NCBI GenBank assembly: GCA_033030425.1
Contig: JAUFSD010000015.1
Span: 1,054,001-1,118,000, forward strand
Reading direction: 5' to 3'
DNA: 64,000 nt
Source: Verpa conica
Lineage: Eukaryota > Ascomycota > Pezizomycetes > Pezizales > Morchellaceae
A model generated the notes under the pieces. It saw nothing but the letters and a program-made list of their open reading frames with translations. It had not been told where the DNA came from and searched no databases. The position numbers were made by a program, and so were the translations under genes. Positions 35,075 to 46,546 of the stretch are shown here, in pieces (within the stretch, counting starts at the first letter, position 1; each line of letters starts with the position of its first letter).

Positions 35075-38000
35075 ATGAGCTTTGTACCCGCGATCGGAGG
35101 CTTCGTGAGTGCCGGGAATCTGGCATGGGACCTGTATACGAAATGTTACCTTGGTGAGTAAGGAGTAAGGAGTATGGCACTCCATATACAGTTGGACACA
35201 AGGGCTGATTTAGACGCGAAAAAAACAAAAAAAACAGTTATTCAGGACGCGCCACAAGAGTTCCGCGATCTTGTCGAAAGTTTATCATCGGTTCGTAATG
35301 CTATGCGTAACCTTGAGGAAGAAGTAAAGAACCCGGAGTCGGCGCTATCGCGTGCGGGCGAGGACCGCATCCGAAACGTTATCGCTATGGTTGGCGCGAT
35401 AACAAGGACGTTGAAGGCTGTTGAGAAGGTTGTGAACCGGTACCAGGTGATTGTGGAGCCGACGGGCGACTTGAGGTCGTATGGGCGGAGACTGTGGAGT
35501 AAGATCAAGTGGTCTGTGGAGGTCAAGGCGATCCAGGATTTGAAGCAGAAGCTGATGTTTCACACCAATACAATTAATTTGTATTTAATGACTGTGGGAA
35601 AGTACGTCATATCATCCCCTCTAATGCTCTTTGTGCAGAAGGAAGCGTTTCTAATATTTTTCTTTCTTTTTGTAGCTCTTCCTTGGGACGTATTGAGACT
35701 ATCATGCATATGCTGGTGGCATCACTAACACCACAGATGCACGCTGAGATCAATGCTACGGAGCTGGAAAATACGAGTTTGAACTTGACGGGCCACAGGT
35801 CCCTTGCCGGAGGTAACAGCAATATCAAAACTAGTACTGGGACCGGATCCAAGAAGGCAGTATCGGGGTCTGAGTATTTACAAGAGCTACCAGGCGAGGA
35901 CCGACATCCAGCAGCTGAGCTAGCTGGTATCGAGCATCACCGAGCAACAGAGCTGCCAGCTGGAGATAAAAGCCAGCCAGTAGAATTGCCTGCATCACCT
36001 TTGCACGAATGGCAAATCACAGCAGAGGAAACCGTAGCAGTAGAGGAGATCTTCGCTGAAGCCGAGCGGAAACTCCTCCGGCATGGTAGACGACCCTCGG
36101 CACTCCCATCGGCATTCCCCTCAGCACTTCCCTCGGCACTTCCCTCGGCAGCCCCCTCACGGGCCACTTCCGTAAGGAAGGATCCTTTAGGTAGGGTACA
36201 AAGAAAGCCTATACCTACTCCCCCAGGTAGGCGGGGGGGTTCAAGCTCTATTTCGGCTGCAGGAACCCCAATTAAAGTTACAGAATCACTAGATCATACA
36301 CAGCTGTCCGGTATAAGCTCCACTCAGACACCTCCTCCACGTCCAGATAAAGTTGCGATTAGCCAGGAGAAAGTCTGGAACGAAAAAACTGCAGTTCCAG
36401 GATATTTAAGCAGTAGCGTGAATTATATGCCAAACTTTGTTGTTGAAAAGGTTTTGCTCACCTGCAAGAGTACCTATGTTAACACAGATAAATGGCCCTC
36501 TGATTTCTCACAGTGGCTTCGTATTGCTGAGTGGTGGTTCCTGAAGGTAAGAAGCCCCTCTTCTATATTAATACTTATCATAGTGGAACGTAAACTAATT
36601 TTATTAGGGTGAGCTCTTCAGAGAAGAGCATCTGAGTTTGACGTATCAAGCATACGTTAACTTTGCTAAATGTTCCTGGATATTAAGCCAGCTGGTACAG
36701 GGTGTAGATGGCTTCAAGTATAACGTATCTGAGGGAGAAGAGTTACGCTATTCTCGATTACTGAAAGTGAGTAAATCCCCTCTCGGAGTTAGCCATTCCA
36801 CATTTCTCATGACCAAATCCTTGATAGAGCCAATACAGTTTATTCTGGCTGACAAAATCATAAAAGAAAATAGAGATGGATTACATACAACAAGAACTAG
36901 ATACCAAGATTCCTACTAGTCTTTCGGATCTGTACGGGCTTGATGTAGAATTAATGGAACCTGTACAGCCAGAGGAAAGGGGTCCAATTCCTCCACCTAA
37001 TAGCTCGAGTCTCTTAGATGATGTTTTCCCAGAAAACAAGCGAGTTGTTTTTAGAAGGTCCGTCAAATAGGCTCCGACTCCACTGGGGGTTTCCGGTTGT
37101 GGAGTTCGTGACTTGATAGTAACAGATATAGCAGTTTTATCGCCATAGAGTTCGGTATATCAAAACCTAGTCGACCAGCAGCTGATATTGCAAGGTCGTA
37201 TCTACTATTATTATATTTCAATCCGGACGTCCAAGCTGCTTGGATTAGGCTTTACAATCAGACTGGTTCATTAAGAATAATGAAACCACGTAAGTTCTTC
37301 TATGCTACTTTGGGCCACTCATGCTACAATGCTGACGGCAAAAAGTTAATAGAGATAATGTTGGACCGGAGCTTGATGGTTCGAACATCCGGAACTGGAT
37401 AGAATTCGACTTCAATGGTCAAACTACGTATGCTGGATTTTCATCAACGGAAGGTATGCCATTATCACGAGTCAGTCTGGAAGTAGGTCGGTTATAGGCT
37501 TGTAAAAGTGCTTACATAAATGTTTTTGTAGCGGCTGTCCCTTATGCTATAGAGTATAACTGTATAAGGAGGGAGATAGTAGAGAGACCTGCTTGTATTA
37601 TTGAAATGTAGGTTATGTGACTACCTCAGGTACAAAAAATTCGGCCTCCGAGATGCTGACATGTTACTAGGGTTGTTGAAAAGGCGCGGTATATATCCCA
37701 GGGCAACGAAGTTAATCCGGTGGGCGTAGGCCCAGCTTCGCTTGCCCTGATGGAGATGAATAAGGCAGAGGACCAACAGAGCCGCTACCGGGAGATAGTT
37801 ATGCGTGGCCACTTTACAACAAAAGGTATGGACTTTGAAATGTGCCCGAAACATCATTCTTACTGGTTTATAGAGATCCCATTACATGTTATCAAAATCA
37901 TTCAATCACAAAGTTCGCCAGTCCGGGTGCAGCTATGGTGGCCCACATTTTATACTCCGCGCGAGGATATACGGGATTATCTTAGAGTGAAGCCTCACCC

Positions 38001-39552
38001 TTCTCAAATTGGGTCTACGATGACGGAGGAACATTTCTTGAACCCGCACTTAAGGGCAAGTCGTCCTTCGCACGGTTCAATTAGATGGGCGTCACTATTC
38101 GTAGTGACAAAATATCGGCCAATCGAAGGTCTGTACTAACCCAATCCCTTTTCTTTTATACTTGACTAATAGATAATTCAGAACGGCTCTTGAATATCGA
38201 TGTTAAGACTCAATCAGGTAATACCAAATCTCAGAGATTTGAGGTTTAGAGCTTACTTATGAAATTCAGATCGGATGTTAGATGTCATATTTAAGACACC
38301 TAATGGTAATAAAACAATGATTAGTTCTATCGCGACGGGGGAGTGGCTTTTGTATCATGATAAGACTAACTGTCTGTTAGATGCTAGGGAATTTATTATG
38401 AATGTTGGGGGAATGGCACCGCGAATTACAGAGAGGGTTATTTTCGAAAAGTAGGTCTCTTCCGCTTACCCTACCCTAATTTTTAGGCTCCTACTTACTG
38501 AGACAAATATATCAATAGAATCACTGCAAATAAAGAAATCAGACTTTTCAGAGAGTTAGATGAGACAATACGTTTGTGTTACAAAGAATCCGACACGTAT
38601 TGTAATTTTATATGTTTGTATCCCCTTTTGCAAGCTTGGGCTCCGAAGAAATCTAATAGTGTGCTATATTTTATAGTTGATAAAAGCTCATCATACCAGA
38701 TAACTACGGAAGGGAGTATCTCGTTGTGGTCAATTTTATGGAGCCCATTCGGGAGTGCTGAGAGAGAAAACTATAGCTACCTGAGCGATAGTATTGACTT
38801 AGGAGTTTTTGAGCCTCGGGGTAAATACCTCCTGATATAACTTTGAGATAACCTTAGAGCTTACCCGAATACAATATTTATAGAAAGGGACCAGTTCATC
38901 GCTAGCCTAGTGTTCCCAGAAAGACAGATGCAGTGTGCATCAATGAAGATAAGGAACTTTTCTGGGGTTCGCGGGGGCGTGGTTGGAAAAATAGCAAAAG
39001 CTGTGAGTAGCATACGGGTCTTAGCAAAAGAGGCGATGCTAGTTTTGTATAGCTCAGGCGGTGTTATCACAGAGGTTATGGTCTTCGGTGAACTAAACTA
39101 CAAAGAATGTAGTAGGCGTTCTGAGATCTTACGACTCATGGCAAAAGGTTAGTGAATCGCGGTTGGCTTTTTCAGTAGTGTGTGCAACTAATATTGCCCA
39201 CCTAAAATTTTAGTTGTCAATATAGAAGAAGGGAAGCGAAATGAGTCGAAGGGAAAGATTGAGATCCACCTTTCAGTAACAAGCCCTCGATTACACTCGT
39301 TCAACCTTGAACGATCCATCATGAAGCAGGCACGAGATCCATCTACCGTTGGATCAGAAATTGGCGGGTTACACTTTACGGTAGATGATATATCTGTGTG
39401 GCGAGGTATATAGAACCTGAAATCCCCTGTCCTATATTTTATATTTACATGATTTCCTTTTGATTTTGTATGGTGCTAATAAAACCCATATTTCTTTAGG
39501 GGCTTTCACAAATTTAACACTTCCACAGAACCCAATGGCATTAGCTACATAG
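35075..39552 (+). CDS. STAND-type N-terminal-domain protein, 15 exons, 1,167 residues, unknown C-terminal part
   Basis: Exons by splice signals and phase: 35075-35153, 35238-35601, 35676-36546, 36608-36766, 36876-37057, 37126-37289, 37355-37453, 37532-37607, 37671-38128, 38182-38217, 38270-38450, 38519-38820, 38860-39147, 39214-39405, 39500-39552. They sum to 3,504 nt with every phase matching, which random sequence would not do. Residues 1-190 (MSFVPAIGGFVSAGNLAWDL, APQEFRDLVESLSSVRNAMR, NSSLGRIE) match the helical N-terminal domain of many Pezizomycotina STAND-like proteins. Residues about 270-350 are Pro/Ser/Ala-rich with a PSAL(PSAL)n repeat. Residues about 400-490 (EWWFLKGE, AYVNFAKCSWILSQL) resemble the helical region seen in the same proteins. 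The remaining 650 residues are not recognised. There is no P-loop, so it is not a classical NTPase. Weakest junctions are the GTCCGT donor at 37058 and the 39-nt intron 38821-38859. Confidence 0.72.
36095..36162 (+). repeat. Coding minisatellite, about 12-nt unit
   Basis: Tandem units of the form TCGGCACTTCCC encode PSAL/PSAF/PSAA repeats within exon 3 of the STAND-domain gene. The reverse strand reads as repeated EGSA. Unit length is a multiple of three, so copy-number change keeps the frame. Confidence 0.7.
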
Positions 39553-41182
39553 CTCCGTTCTTATAGGGAGACTTCATCTGTTTTATCTTTTAGTTCTTGT
39601 GGAATATAATGAATTAATAGCTGTACCTGTCAATAATCCCTAGACATGAGTAATATAAAAGAGGGTTAAATAGTCTTATATTCCTAGCCATTTTCATCTG
39701 GAACTATTTCTTTGCTTTAAATATAGGTTTATCACTCTTGGCAAAATAAGCTTTGGACCCCTAGCTCGCCAAGCAACGGAGATATGTCTGACGTCATGAA
39801 GAATAATCTTCTTTTGCAATGGTGCTCGTGAGGATCAAATGGTGGTCTCATTTTCAGATCTCTTCCTCTCTTACCCATCAGCAACTCACCACCAGCCTAT
39901 CCACAGCCGCTGTCCTGAAATTTTTTTACTAGTGATCTAAAATGTGCCTCCTATAGCCGTCGACTATTTTTGCTCAGACACGGTCAGGAGGAAAAGAGCA
40001 TGACTTTAGTTGTGAAAAGGGTCATCACTCCCAATAACCATCAGTAATAGTCACTACCTTAGACTACACCTATCGAAAATCATCTAAAGGGACTGAGAAC
40101 TCAACAGGGCCTCGATAACTAGGGTTCAGGACTGGGTGAAGTCTGCTCGACATCGAACATACAATATATTTCATCGATCATAATTACTGGGAGCGGTAGG
40201 TTGTGTTCACCTTAAATTCGCGAGACTTCTTCTTCGAGAGAGGGGGGGGGGATTTGTCTTCTGTGTACGAAACCATCTCTAACGATAGGGAGTCAGGGTC
40301 TACTATACCATGATACTTGAGTGATGCTTTATGAAGTAATACCTTAGTATCAGGGAGACCCTACGTTGTTATTAAATAAGCGATGTATCCTACAAACTCA
40401 AAGAAAACAATCAGAACCTGAAAGTTCGAGATTGCGTTTTTGGTGCTACATTACTGATGACTTGACTAGGAGACCATCAATGGTGATGAATATATCGAAT
40501 TCTGGAGAACCGAAGCTATTGGCTAGTGCACTCAGTCTCTATTTGATGGTGATCAGAATAGTGCCTTTTTCTAAAGCTTGGGGGAGGTCAATACGGCCAG
40601 GGGACCTGTGTGGATTAGTATTCTGCTAAATAGAGCAATGTGATTACCAACTCTACTTGATATCCTTGTATAAAACTCCCGATATCCCGATCGTTACTCG
40701 GATTATCTATCAACTTTCGGTAGTCTGCTCAGCCATGACGCTACGCGGCCTAAAGGTGGCGGTGGTAAGCCAGGGGGAGATAGAGTGGAAGTTCGGTATT
40801 AAAAGGTGAGCGAGAATGTCCAGTGGTGATAATTTTAAACATTTGTCGATGGAAATCATAACTAAGTATATGTGGTTAGGTATTAAATCACCAGTTGATA
40901 ACCTTCCCATATCGACTTAACAAATTTATTTACTGGTGAGTATGGTGTCGCTTTTAATTATATCCAGAATCATCCTATTTAGGGATGGAGCAGCTACTAA
41001 ATATATAAGTAGTTATTGACGGTTTCGGGGTACTTGGTGGTATTTTTAATCTCGGTGAAACTAGATTACCACAGTACCTCCCTTTTTCTAAATAAAAATG
41101 TCGGAAAATAGTACCCCAAAGCATAAAATAACCTTCATACTAGCTAATTCGGATACTATTATATTTACCCTAGGGGAGACAC
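39553..41182. other. Gene-free stretch
   Basis: No supportable gene. The 88-codon frame around 40366-40629 has no ATG at its start and no domain. A G9 run lies near 40242. The right end is the 3' flank of the class II aldolase gene. Confidence 0.45.
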
Positions 41183-42426
41183 TTAATTTTTATACTCGCC
41201 ACCAGTCTCTTTCTCAATAACATCAAAGAGTGGAAGCCCAGAAAACCAACCAGCCTTATGGCTACCCACAACTCCGTATCTACAACCGTTTCACAAATCA
41301 GCTAATTCCCAGGCCATGAGAACTTACGGGCTGGAAGAGAAACCCACGTTTTGCCTGCTTCGGGGTCGGGGATCTTGATAGGAGATCCTCCTCTCCCGGC
41401 GCATGCTGCATCAGCCATAAGTTGTGAATGGCAGCACTTCTCCATTGAGATGAACCAAAAGACTGCCTCTTCAATTGTCTGACCTGTGGTTAAGATACCA
41501 TGGTTTTGCAATATAGCGGCCTATAGTATAGTTAGTTATATACCCTTCTTTAGATGAATAGATCTAAACCTTTTTGTTTCCAAGGGTTTTTGCTATATTG
41601 AGACCCTCCTGTTCCTCAAGAACAACACCGTTGAAATCGTGGTAGACGGCATGGTCCTGAATAACCGCCTTCGATTAGTACCTTACTAAAAACGGGCCAG
41701 GAAGCTAGCAGATACAACATTATAAAACGCGCAACTATCTTGGGTGATCATATCCAACTCCCTGCCGAGGGAGGAGAAAGTTCTGCCATAAATGGAATGA
41801 GAGTGGCAAGCACAATTCACATCGGGCCTAGCTTCATGAATAGCAGAGTGGATCATGAATGCCGCTTGGTTCAGCCGACGATTTGAGCCACCGTCAATTA
41901 CCTTCCCCTGGGAGTCAACTAGAATGAGGTCGCTCGCATTTATGAGAGAAAAGTGGAGCCCTAGTGGGTTAACCTGTAATAGCAAATTAGGCGAGATACG
42001 CAATATTTAGTATATTTTGGGCCTACCCAAAAAGTGTCTGGATTGATAGGGTCCTGAATAATTTGAGCTCCAAGATTAGCCGCAATTAAAGCGTTATGTG
42101 GGCGTGGGAGTCAGCCCTACCCGTAAAGATATGTGGCCCGCTGAAGAGGTTGAACGTTAGAAGGTGCTATTTTTAGTGGGCTTCGCCCACAGTTATCCAA
42201 GGCTCAGGGTTCCAAAACTACGGGACGCACCGACACCTTCGTCGAACCCATACTTTGCAAATATCCTATACGCCGCAGCAAGTCTTTCCTTTAAAATCTG
42301 ACGCTCTTGATATTTATCGGTGGACGATCCGCTTGGGGGCCCCGGTATGCTCTGTCCAAATTGTGCGACAGGGTTTACGACGCCTCCGGCGCCAGAGGCT
42401 TGAGTTGTAGCTGCTGCGGGGGGCAT
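41183..42426 (-). CDS. Class II aldolase/adducin head domain protein
   Basis: Seven exons on the minus strand: 42426-42231, 42140-42121, 42053-42027, 41973-41719, 41656-41570, 41520-41328, 41271-41183. They total 867 nt, a 288-residue protein in phase. An in-frame TAA upstream fixes the start. Exons 2 and 3 are only 20 and 27 nt, yet they supply the conserved AGHISLRDPINPDTFWVNP segment of fungal members. Zinc-site histidines are H138 and H140 (CHSHS) and H202 (LQNHGILTTG). ALVGSHKAGWFSGLPLFD closes the fold. Members act on small sugars or hydroxy acids as aldolases/epimerases, or are uncharacterised fungal paralogues; the substrate is not readable. The last junction (donor 41327, acceptor after ACGGAG) is the least certain. 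No inactivating change is seen. Confidence 0.85.
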
Positions 42427-45289
42427 TGCCGTGAGATCTTATCGAGTATTCAAACGTCGTGAGGAGGGTTAACAGTTGAGAAGAATAGCTTGGAGGGTTC
42501 TTAGTCCTAATAATACCAGAAAGCTGATGAACGCGGGGCATTAACCGAGGGTATAAGTATTTTCTAAGTGCCATCAGATAAGATCGCTGCACTATAAAGC
42601 AAGATCTACGTTTCTACTTCTATAAATGGCCTCGATCTTCTACCCAAACACCGGCTGGGAAATACTTGAGAAGCACATGCCAGCTCGTCCTCATCCCATT
42701 ATTAGGAATCTTTGTTACTTGTATCAAAATCCTAAACTACATGCACCCCGGCTATCTGAATGCTACCGAAACCGTTTTACAAGTATATACCCGGAGTTCC
42801 TAATTCCGCGGTTCTCCCGACTATTCCCCAGCTCCCTGTCTCCTTCAAACTCTTTGCCGCTTGACACCACATTACATGTGTATCTCTTCAAGAGTCGCGA
42901 ATAACCTAGTAGCTCCGGTACTAATACGCATGTACGGTTGATATAATTGCACATAAGTATATCCTATTGTATAAATTTACATACACCGAGAGCTATTTGG
43001 GGCAGAGCTATTATAACCCTGGCCCAAACGACTGGAGCGGAGCCGCATTCTACTGCATCCGTAAATACTCTAGTTGATACTATAGTAACAGCAGTATTAT
43101 CTATAAAATCTATACTACACAATATTCGGTTCAGTGGTATAGGCTTTATATAGCCGAGTAAGTATCAATAATGAGACTTGTAAGGCTGCAAGATTAGGCG
43201 CACACGTGGCTTGGCGTCCAAAGCCGTACAGGGTAGGAGTACTGTTACGTTGCTTCAATTCTCAAGAACATTAGCAGCCATTTTAGCTTCCACTAAAAAG
43301 ATTTCAGTTAAGCAAAGGTGTGAGTAATATACTGGCGTTTTCAATGGGGCTGCGCTAGAGCAGAGCTTTCGCGGGGGTTTTTGCTTCAGCCACACAAGGC
43401 ACACATAACTGGAATATTTACGCGGCGTCATTGGTAAGCACTCGCATAGTTCACCTGCCAGGCTTAACTCGCAGTTGTTTCCCCCCTTCCTAACATATAG
43501 GAATTAGGAAACCTTTAGAGGGCGCTCAGTAGGGGGCTCATATTGCACTTTGGTTACTTGAGTCGTAGTGAATTAATTAGCCATACTATGTTTCAGACCT
43601 CATCTAGTGGCAGGAGCCCCGGGTATAATAACTTCACTTTCTTTACAAAATTGAGTTTCAACTCTACCAGATATGACTCTCTGGCTTGGCTGAAACCTAT
43701 TCTCATGATATCTGGCCGTTCTGTGAGTCATCTTTTTAGAAGTCCATTCCAACCTAGATGATTTAGTAAAACTATGCGTGGCTATAGTCTATTAATGAAA
43801 CATGAGACGAGTAATAGGCTCTAGACTCATATTAGGACAGACATATACTTATAAGGCATAAAATTTGTGTCAATATGAAATAATAACCGAGCCTTTAAAA
43901 TGAGAATTCAAGTGAACAAGAATCTCTCGAGATGAAGATAAGTCAGGCGGGCGCGGTTGATGTCGTAAGCGCCAACGCGATGCCTGAGCAGTCAGCAACT
44001 ACATGCGATAACACGATAGGCAAGCCCACATTACCTTCCCTCTCCAATAAACATACCAGTTTTTGCTCAAATACTATACTGCATTTAGAAATGATTTAGG
44101 TTTCCTTGGATCTCATGCGCCGCAGTACATTTGTCGGGACGTCCCATCACAGCGTTTCTCCTGCATGCATTACTTTGGGCACACAGCCCCATACTCATCA
44201 CCGATACTCGAAATAAGAACTAGGGACTGGCCCAAAAGACCAAAAGTACAAGCAAAATGCGCGTAGAAAAAGGTGGTGGCTAGTGAGAAAGAGCCCTTGC
44301 CAAACACATCTGTATCATTGGCCTCAAACCATCTGTGGTCATTCACTGCCTATCACGTCACATTAGGCGTAGAACACCCCCTTATCCGGAGTTCTCTACG
44401 GTATGCCTACTTCCTGATCTGATAGTGCACCGCCCTGAGTGGCTATTGGAAACATCTTTTCCAGCCTAGGACGAATTTTTTTCTACACCCGTTTTAGCAC
44501 CTCAACGTAAGGGCAAGACGAGTGCATGCACGCGCAAGCACACTAGGATCAGGTGCCGGTAAAGAGTGTTTGGCACTTTAACTATTGATCCCAAGTGCCT
44601 TGAGAGCTCCACCCACCCCTACGCGTATACATGTATGAGAGTACCAGTGATGGGGGGAGGAGATCTGGCCGCGCACCGGCGGCTTGAGCCTCAAATGATC
44701 GCAAACCCATACCAGGTTTCATCCAACGGCTGTGCGGAAGACCCGGAACTATAACACAATTAAAGTATGGAACCCGGTCGCTCGTCTAGTTACTGTTGCA
44801 CAAGGCTAATATAAGAGCCGAGACTATACGCCACCTTGGCCGAAGTGGACGGCTTTGTACTAGGACGAGCAGCCCAGTACGTATGACTCTGCCTTTCATT
44901 TCAATATACTATCTACCATGATTTAGAATGATTTGTGGCTATTACACACCGCAATACAGATATACACTGGGAGAAAATATCCTTACAGTACCGCCACATT
45001 CCGCGTTCCTGTTACCAGTTTAAGGCTACCAAAGATGTAAATGCAGTCCTGCATAGACCGGCTGCCCGGCTCCATTGACATACCTCACTTGTGGAGTCAG
45101 AACTTATCCAAGCTATTCCGAACCTGATGCATCTATTCTCTCCCTTGGGGCACACAACACCCTGCATATGAACGATCCCATCTCTTTGGAATAAAAGGCC
45201 AACAAAGTCTCTCATCTAACAGAAGGCAAAAAAACAAAACAACCAGAACCAATATCTTTACAGAAAAATCATCTTACCTGACCACAAAA
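42427..45289. other. Gene-free stretch
   Basis: Holds the upstream side of the aldolase gene. A 92-codon ATG-started plus-strand frame at 42626-42904 lacks a recognisable domain and I do not call it. The rest up to 45.29 kb has only short overlapping frames. Confidence 0.4.
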
Positions 45290-46063
45290 ATGAATACAAT
45301 GAACCATCCAGAAGCCGCACAGGTTCTCTCCTTAGCCTCATCTCAGCAGGCCCTGTCTCCCGCGTCTAGGGAAAGAAAACGACGCCATTTCAAGTGGCCA
45401 GTTCTTTGTGCCCACCTCATATATGATCTTTCGTCGCCCGTCTTCTCAGCGGCGGAGATTGATGCAATTTTCAGTCCACCATCCCTAGGGGAGGGAGAAG
45501 TACAAGTAACGAGTTCTGCAGGCAACGGGTGGGGCACTTTCTTGAACAGTCGAATGGAGCATATTACGAATCGTTCTCCTTGCCAAAAACCTACAGCTAT
45601 CTGCGTTGGAGAATATAGCTCTGCTTCTGTCGCTCACCCGTGTCAGGTCCACGGTGTTGGGCAAATATTTCATGGTTGGGACGATCATCCGTCGGTCAAA
45701 AAATTCAAGCAGATGATCGCTTCTACACCGGTTATTAAGCCGTCTGGGAACGGCCCGGCCCAGATACTTAAAGGCTACCTTGACGAGTACGACGGAACCC
45801 GGTCACCATTGGATCTCACATGGGTCCTAAAATTCTTGCTGATGCCCGTGAAAAGAACTTCCGAAGGTGATGCAAACTGGTGGGAATCAGAAGACTGGCA
45901 AGATCTTTGCAAACCAAAGAATGTTTCAGAGAAAGAATTTAGGCCGGTTGCCCTTATATGCGTCAGAAATGATGGGTTTAAGAAGGATGACTTGTCAAGA
46001 AAGCTGATTGAGTTTGGAAAGCTATTTTCTGTCGAGGTGATCATTGTCTCAAGCCTTGGGTGA
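45290..46063 (+). CDS. Hypothetical protein, 257 residues
   Basis: A single ATG-started open frame with a purine at -3 (AAAAATGAA). Its composition is protein-like: mixed hydrophobic and charged blocks, HPCQVHGVGQIFHGWDDHP near the middle and a C-terminal Val/Ile-rich strand (FSVEVIIVSS). No family is recognised and there is no signal peptide or membrane helix. A GTGAGG right at the stop codon could be a donor joining it to a further exon, perhaps the hydrophobic frame at about 46154-46396, but no convincing acceptor and phase were found. It stands alone, with no related gene nearby. It could be a lineage-specific gene or the remains of a longer one. Confidence 0.5.
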   Translation: MNTMNHPEAAQVLSLASSQQALSPASRERKRRHFKWPVLCAHLIYDLSSPVFSAAEIDAIFSPPSLGEGEVQVTSSAGNGWGTFLNSRMEHITNRSPCQKPTAICVGEYSSASVAHPCQVHGVGQIFHGWDDHPSVKKFKQMIASTPVIKPSGNGPAQILKGYLDEYDGTRSPLDLTWVLKFLLMPVKRTSEGDANWWESEDWQDLCKPKNVSEKEFRPVALICVRNDGFKKDDLSRKLIEFGKLFSVEVIIVSSLG

Positions 46064-46440
46064 GGGTCAGCAGATGAACCTTTTGGTCAATACTTTGGGG
46101 GATGGCGGGGTCGCAAAAGTGCTATTCTTCAACCGGAGCGTATTTTTCAGTCAATGGAGTTTTTAAAGGTTGCTTTCTATGTGTTTCATCGACTTTGTTA
46201 CTTGTTATTGCTTCTTTATGGATTTATCTATATATTTTTTTTGTTCACTGTTTTTTGTTTGGTAGCTATTTGTTCCTTCTTTCTGTTTTTAGACTCTAAG
46301 AGACCTATTTTGAAAATTAAACCTACATCTAGACGTTGGTTTTGTGGCGTTGTGTTCGGCCGTGTGGTGTTTCATCTTCACCCTAAACAGCGGTAAATAG
46401 CGAGAACCCCCCCGTAGAATGAGGAAAAAATGTGGTTTCG

Positions 46441-46546
46441 GTGCCTTGAATTATCACATCGGCACCGACTGCAGTAGTAACTAGGTAATACACTACTTAG
46501 ATGACAGGGACGGATGCTCCACTTCGACCGTTTTATGGGCTGATAC
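46441..46546 (-). pseudogene. 5S rRNA pseudogene
   Basis: On the minus strand this reads CCATAAAACGGTCGAAGTGG, AGCATCCGTCCCTG, then CCTAGTTACTACTGCAGTCG and GTGCCGATGTGATAATTC. That is the same order of blocks as the 5S gene at 5745-5859, with many substitutions. The internal promoter is altered (TTACTACTGC for TTAGTACTGC) and the 3' end GGGAATCCTGG is lost, so it is unlikely to be functional. Confidence 0.65.

Noticed and set aside
36876..37070. Stop at 37068-37070 as the end of a shorter STAND-domain gene
   Set aside because: A GTCCGT donor at 37058 continues in phase into VVFRRYSSFIAIEFGI and ten further exons that all close; a short isoform remains possible.
37720..39152. Three separate small plus-strand frames as independent genes
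   Set aside because: They lack ATG starts and join in phase as exons of the large gene.
42626..42904. 92-codon ATG-started plus-strand frame upstream of the aldolase gene
   Set aside because: No domain, no homology I can recognise, and frames of this size occur by chance here.
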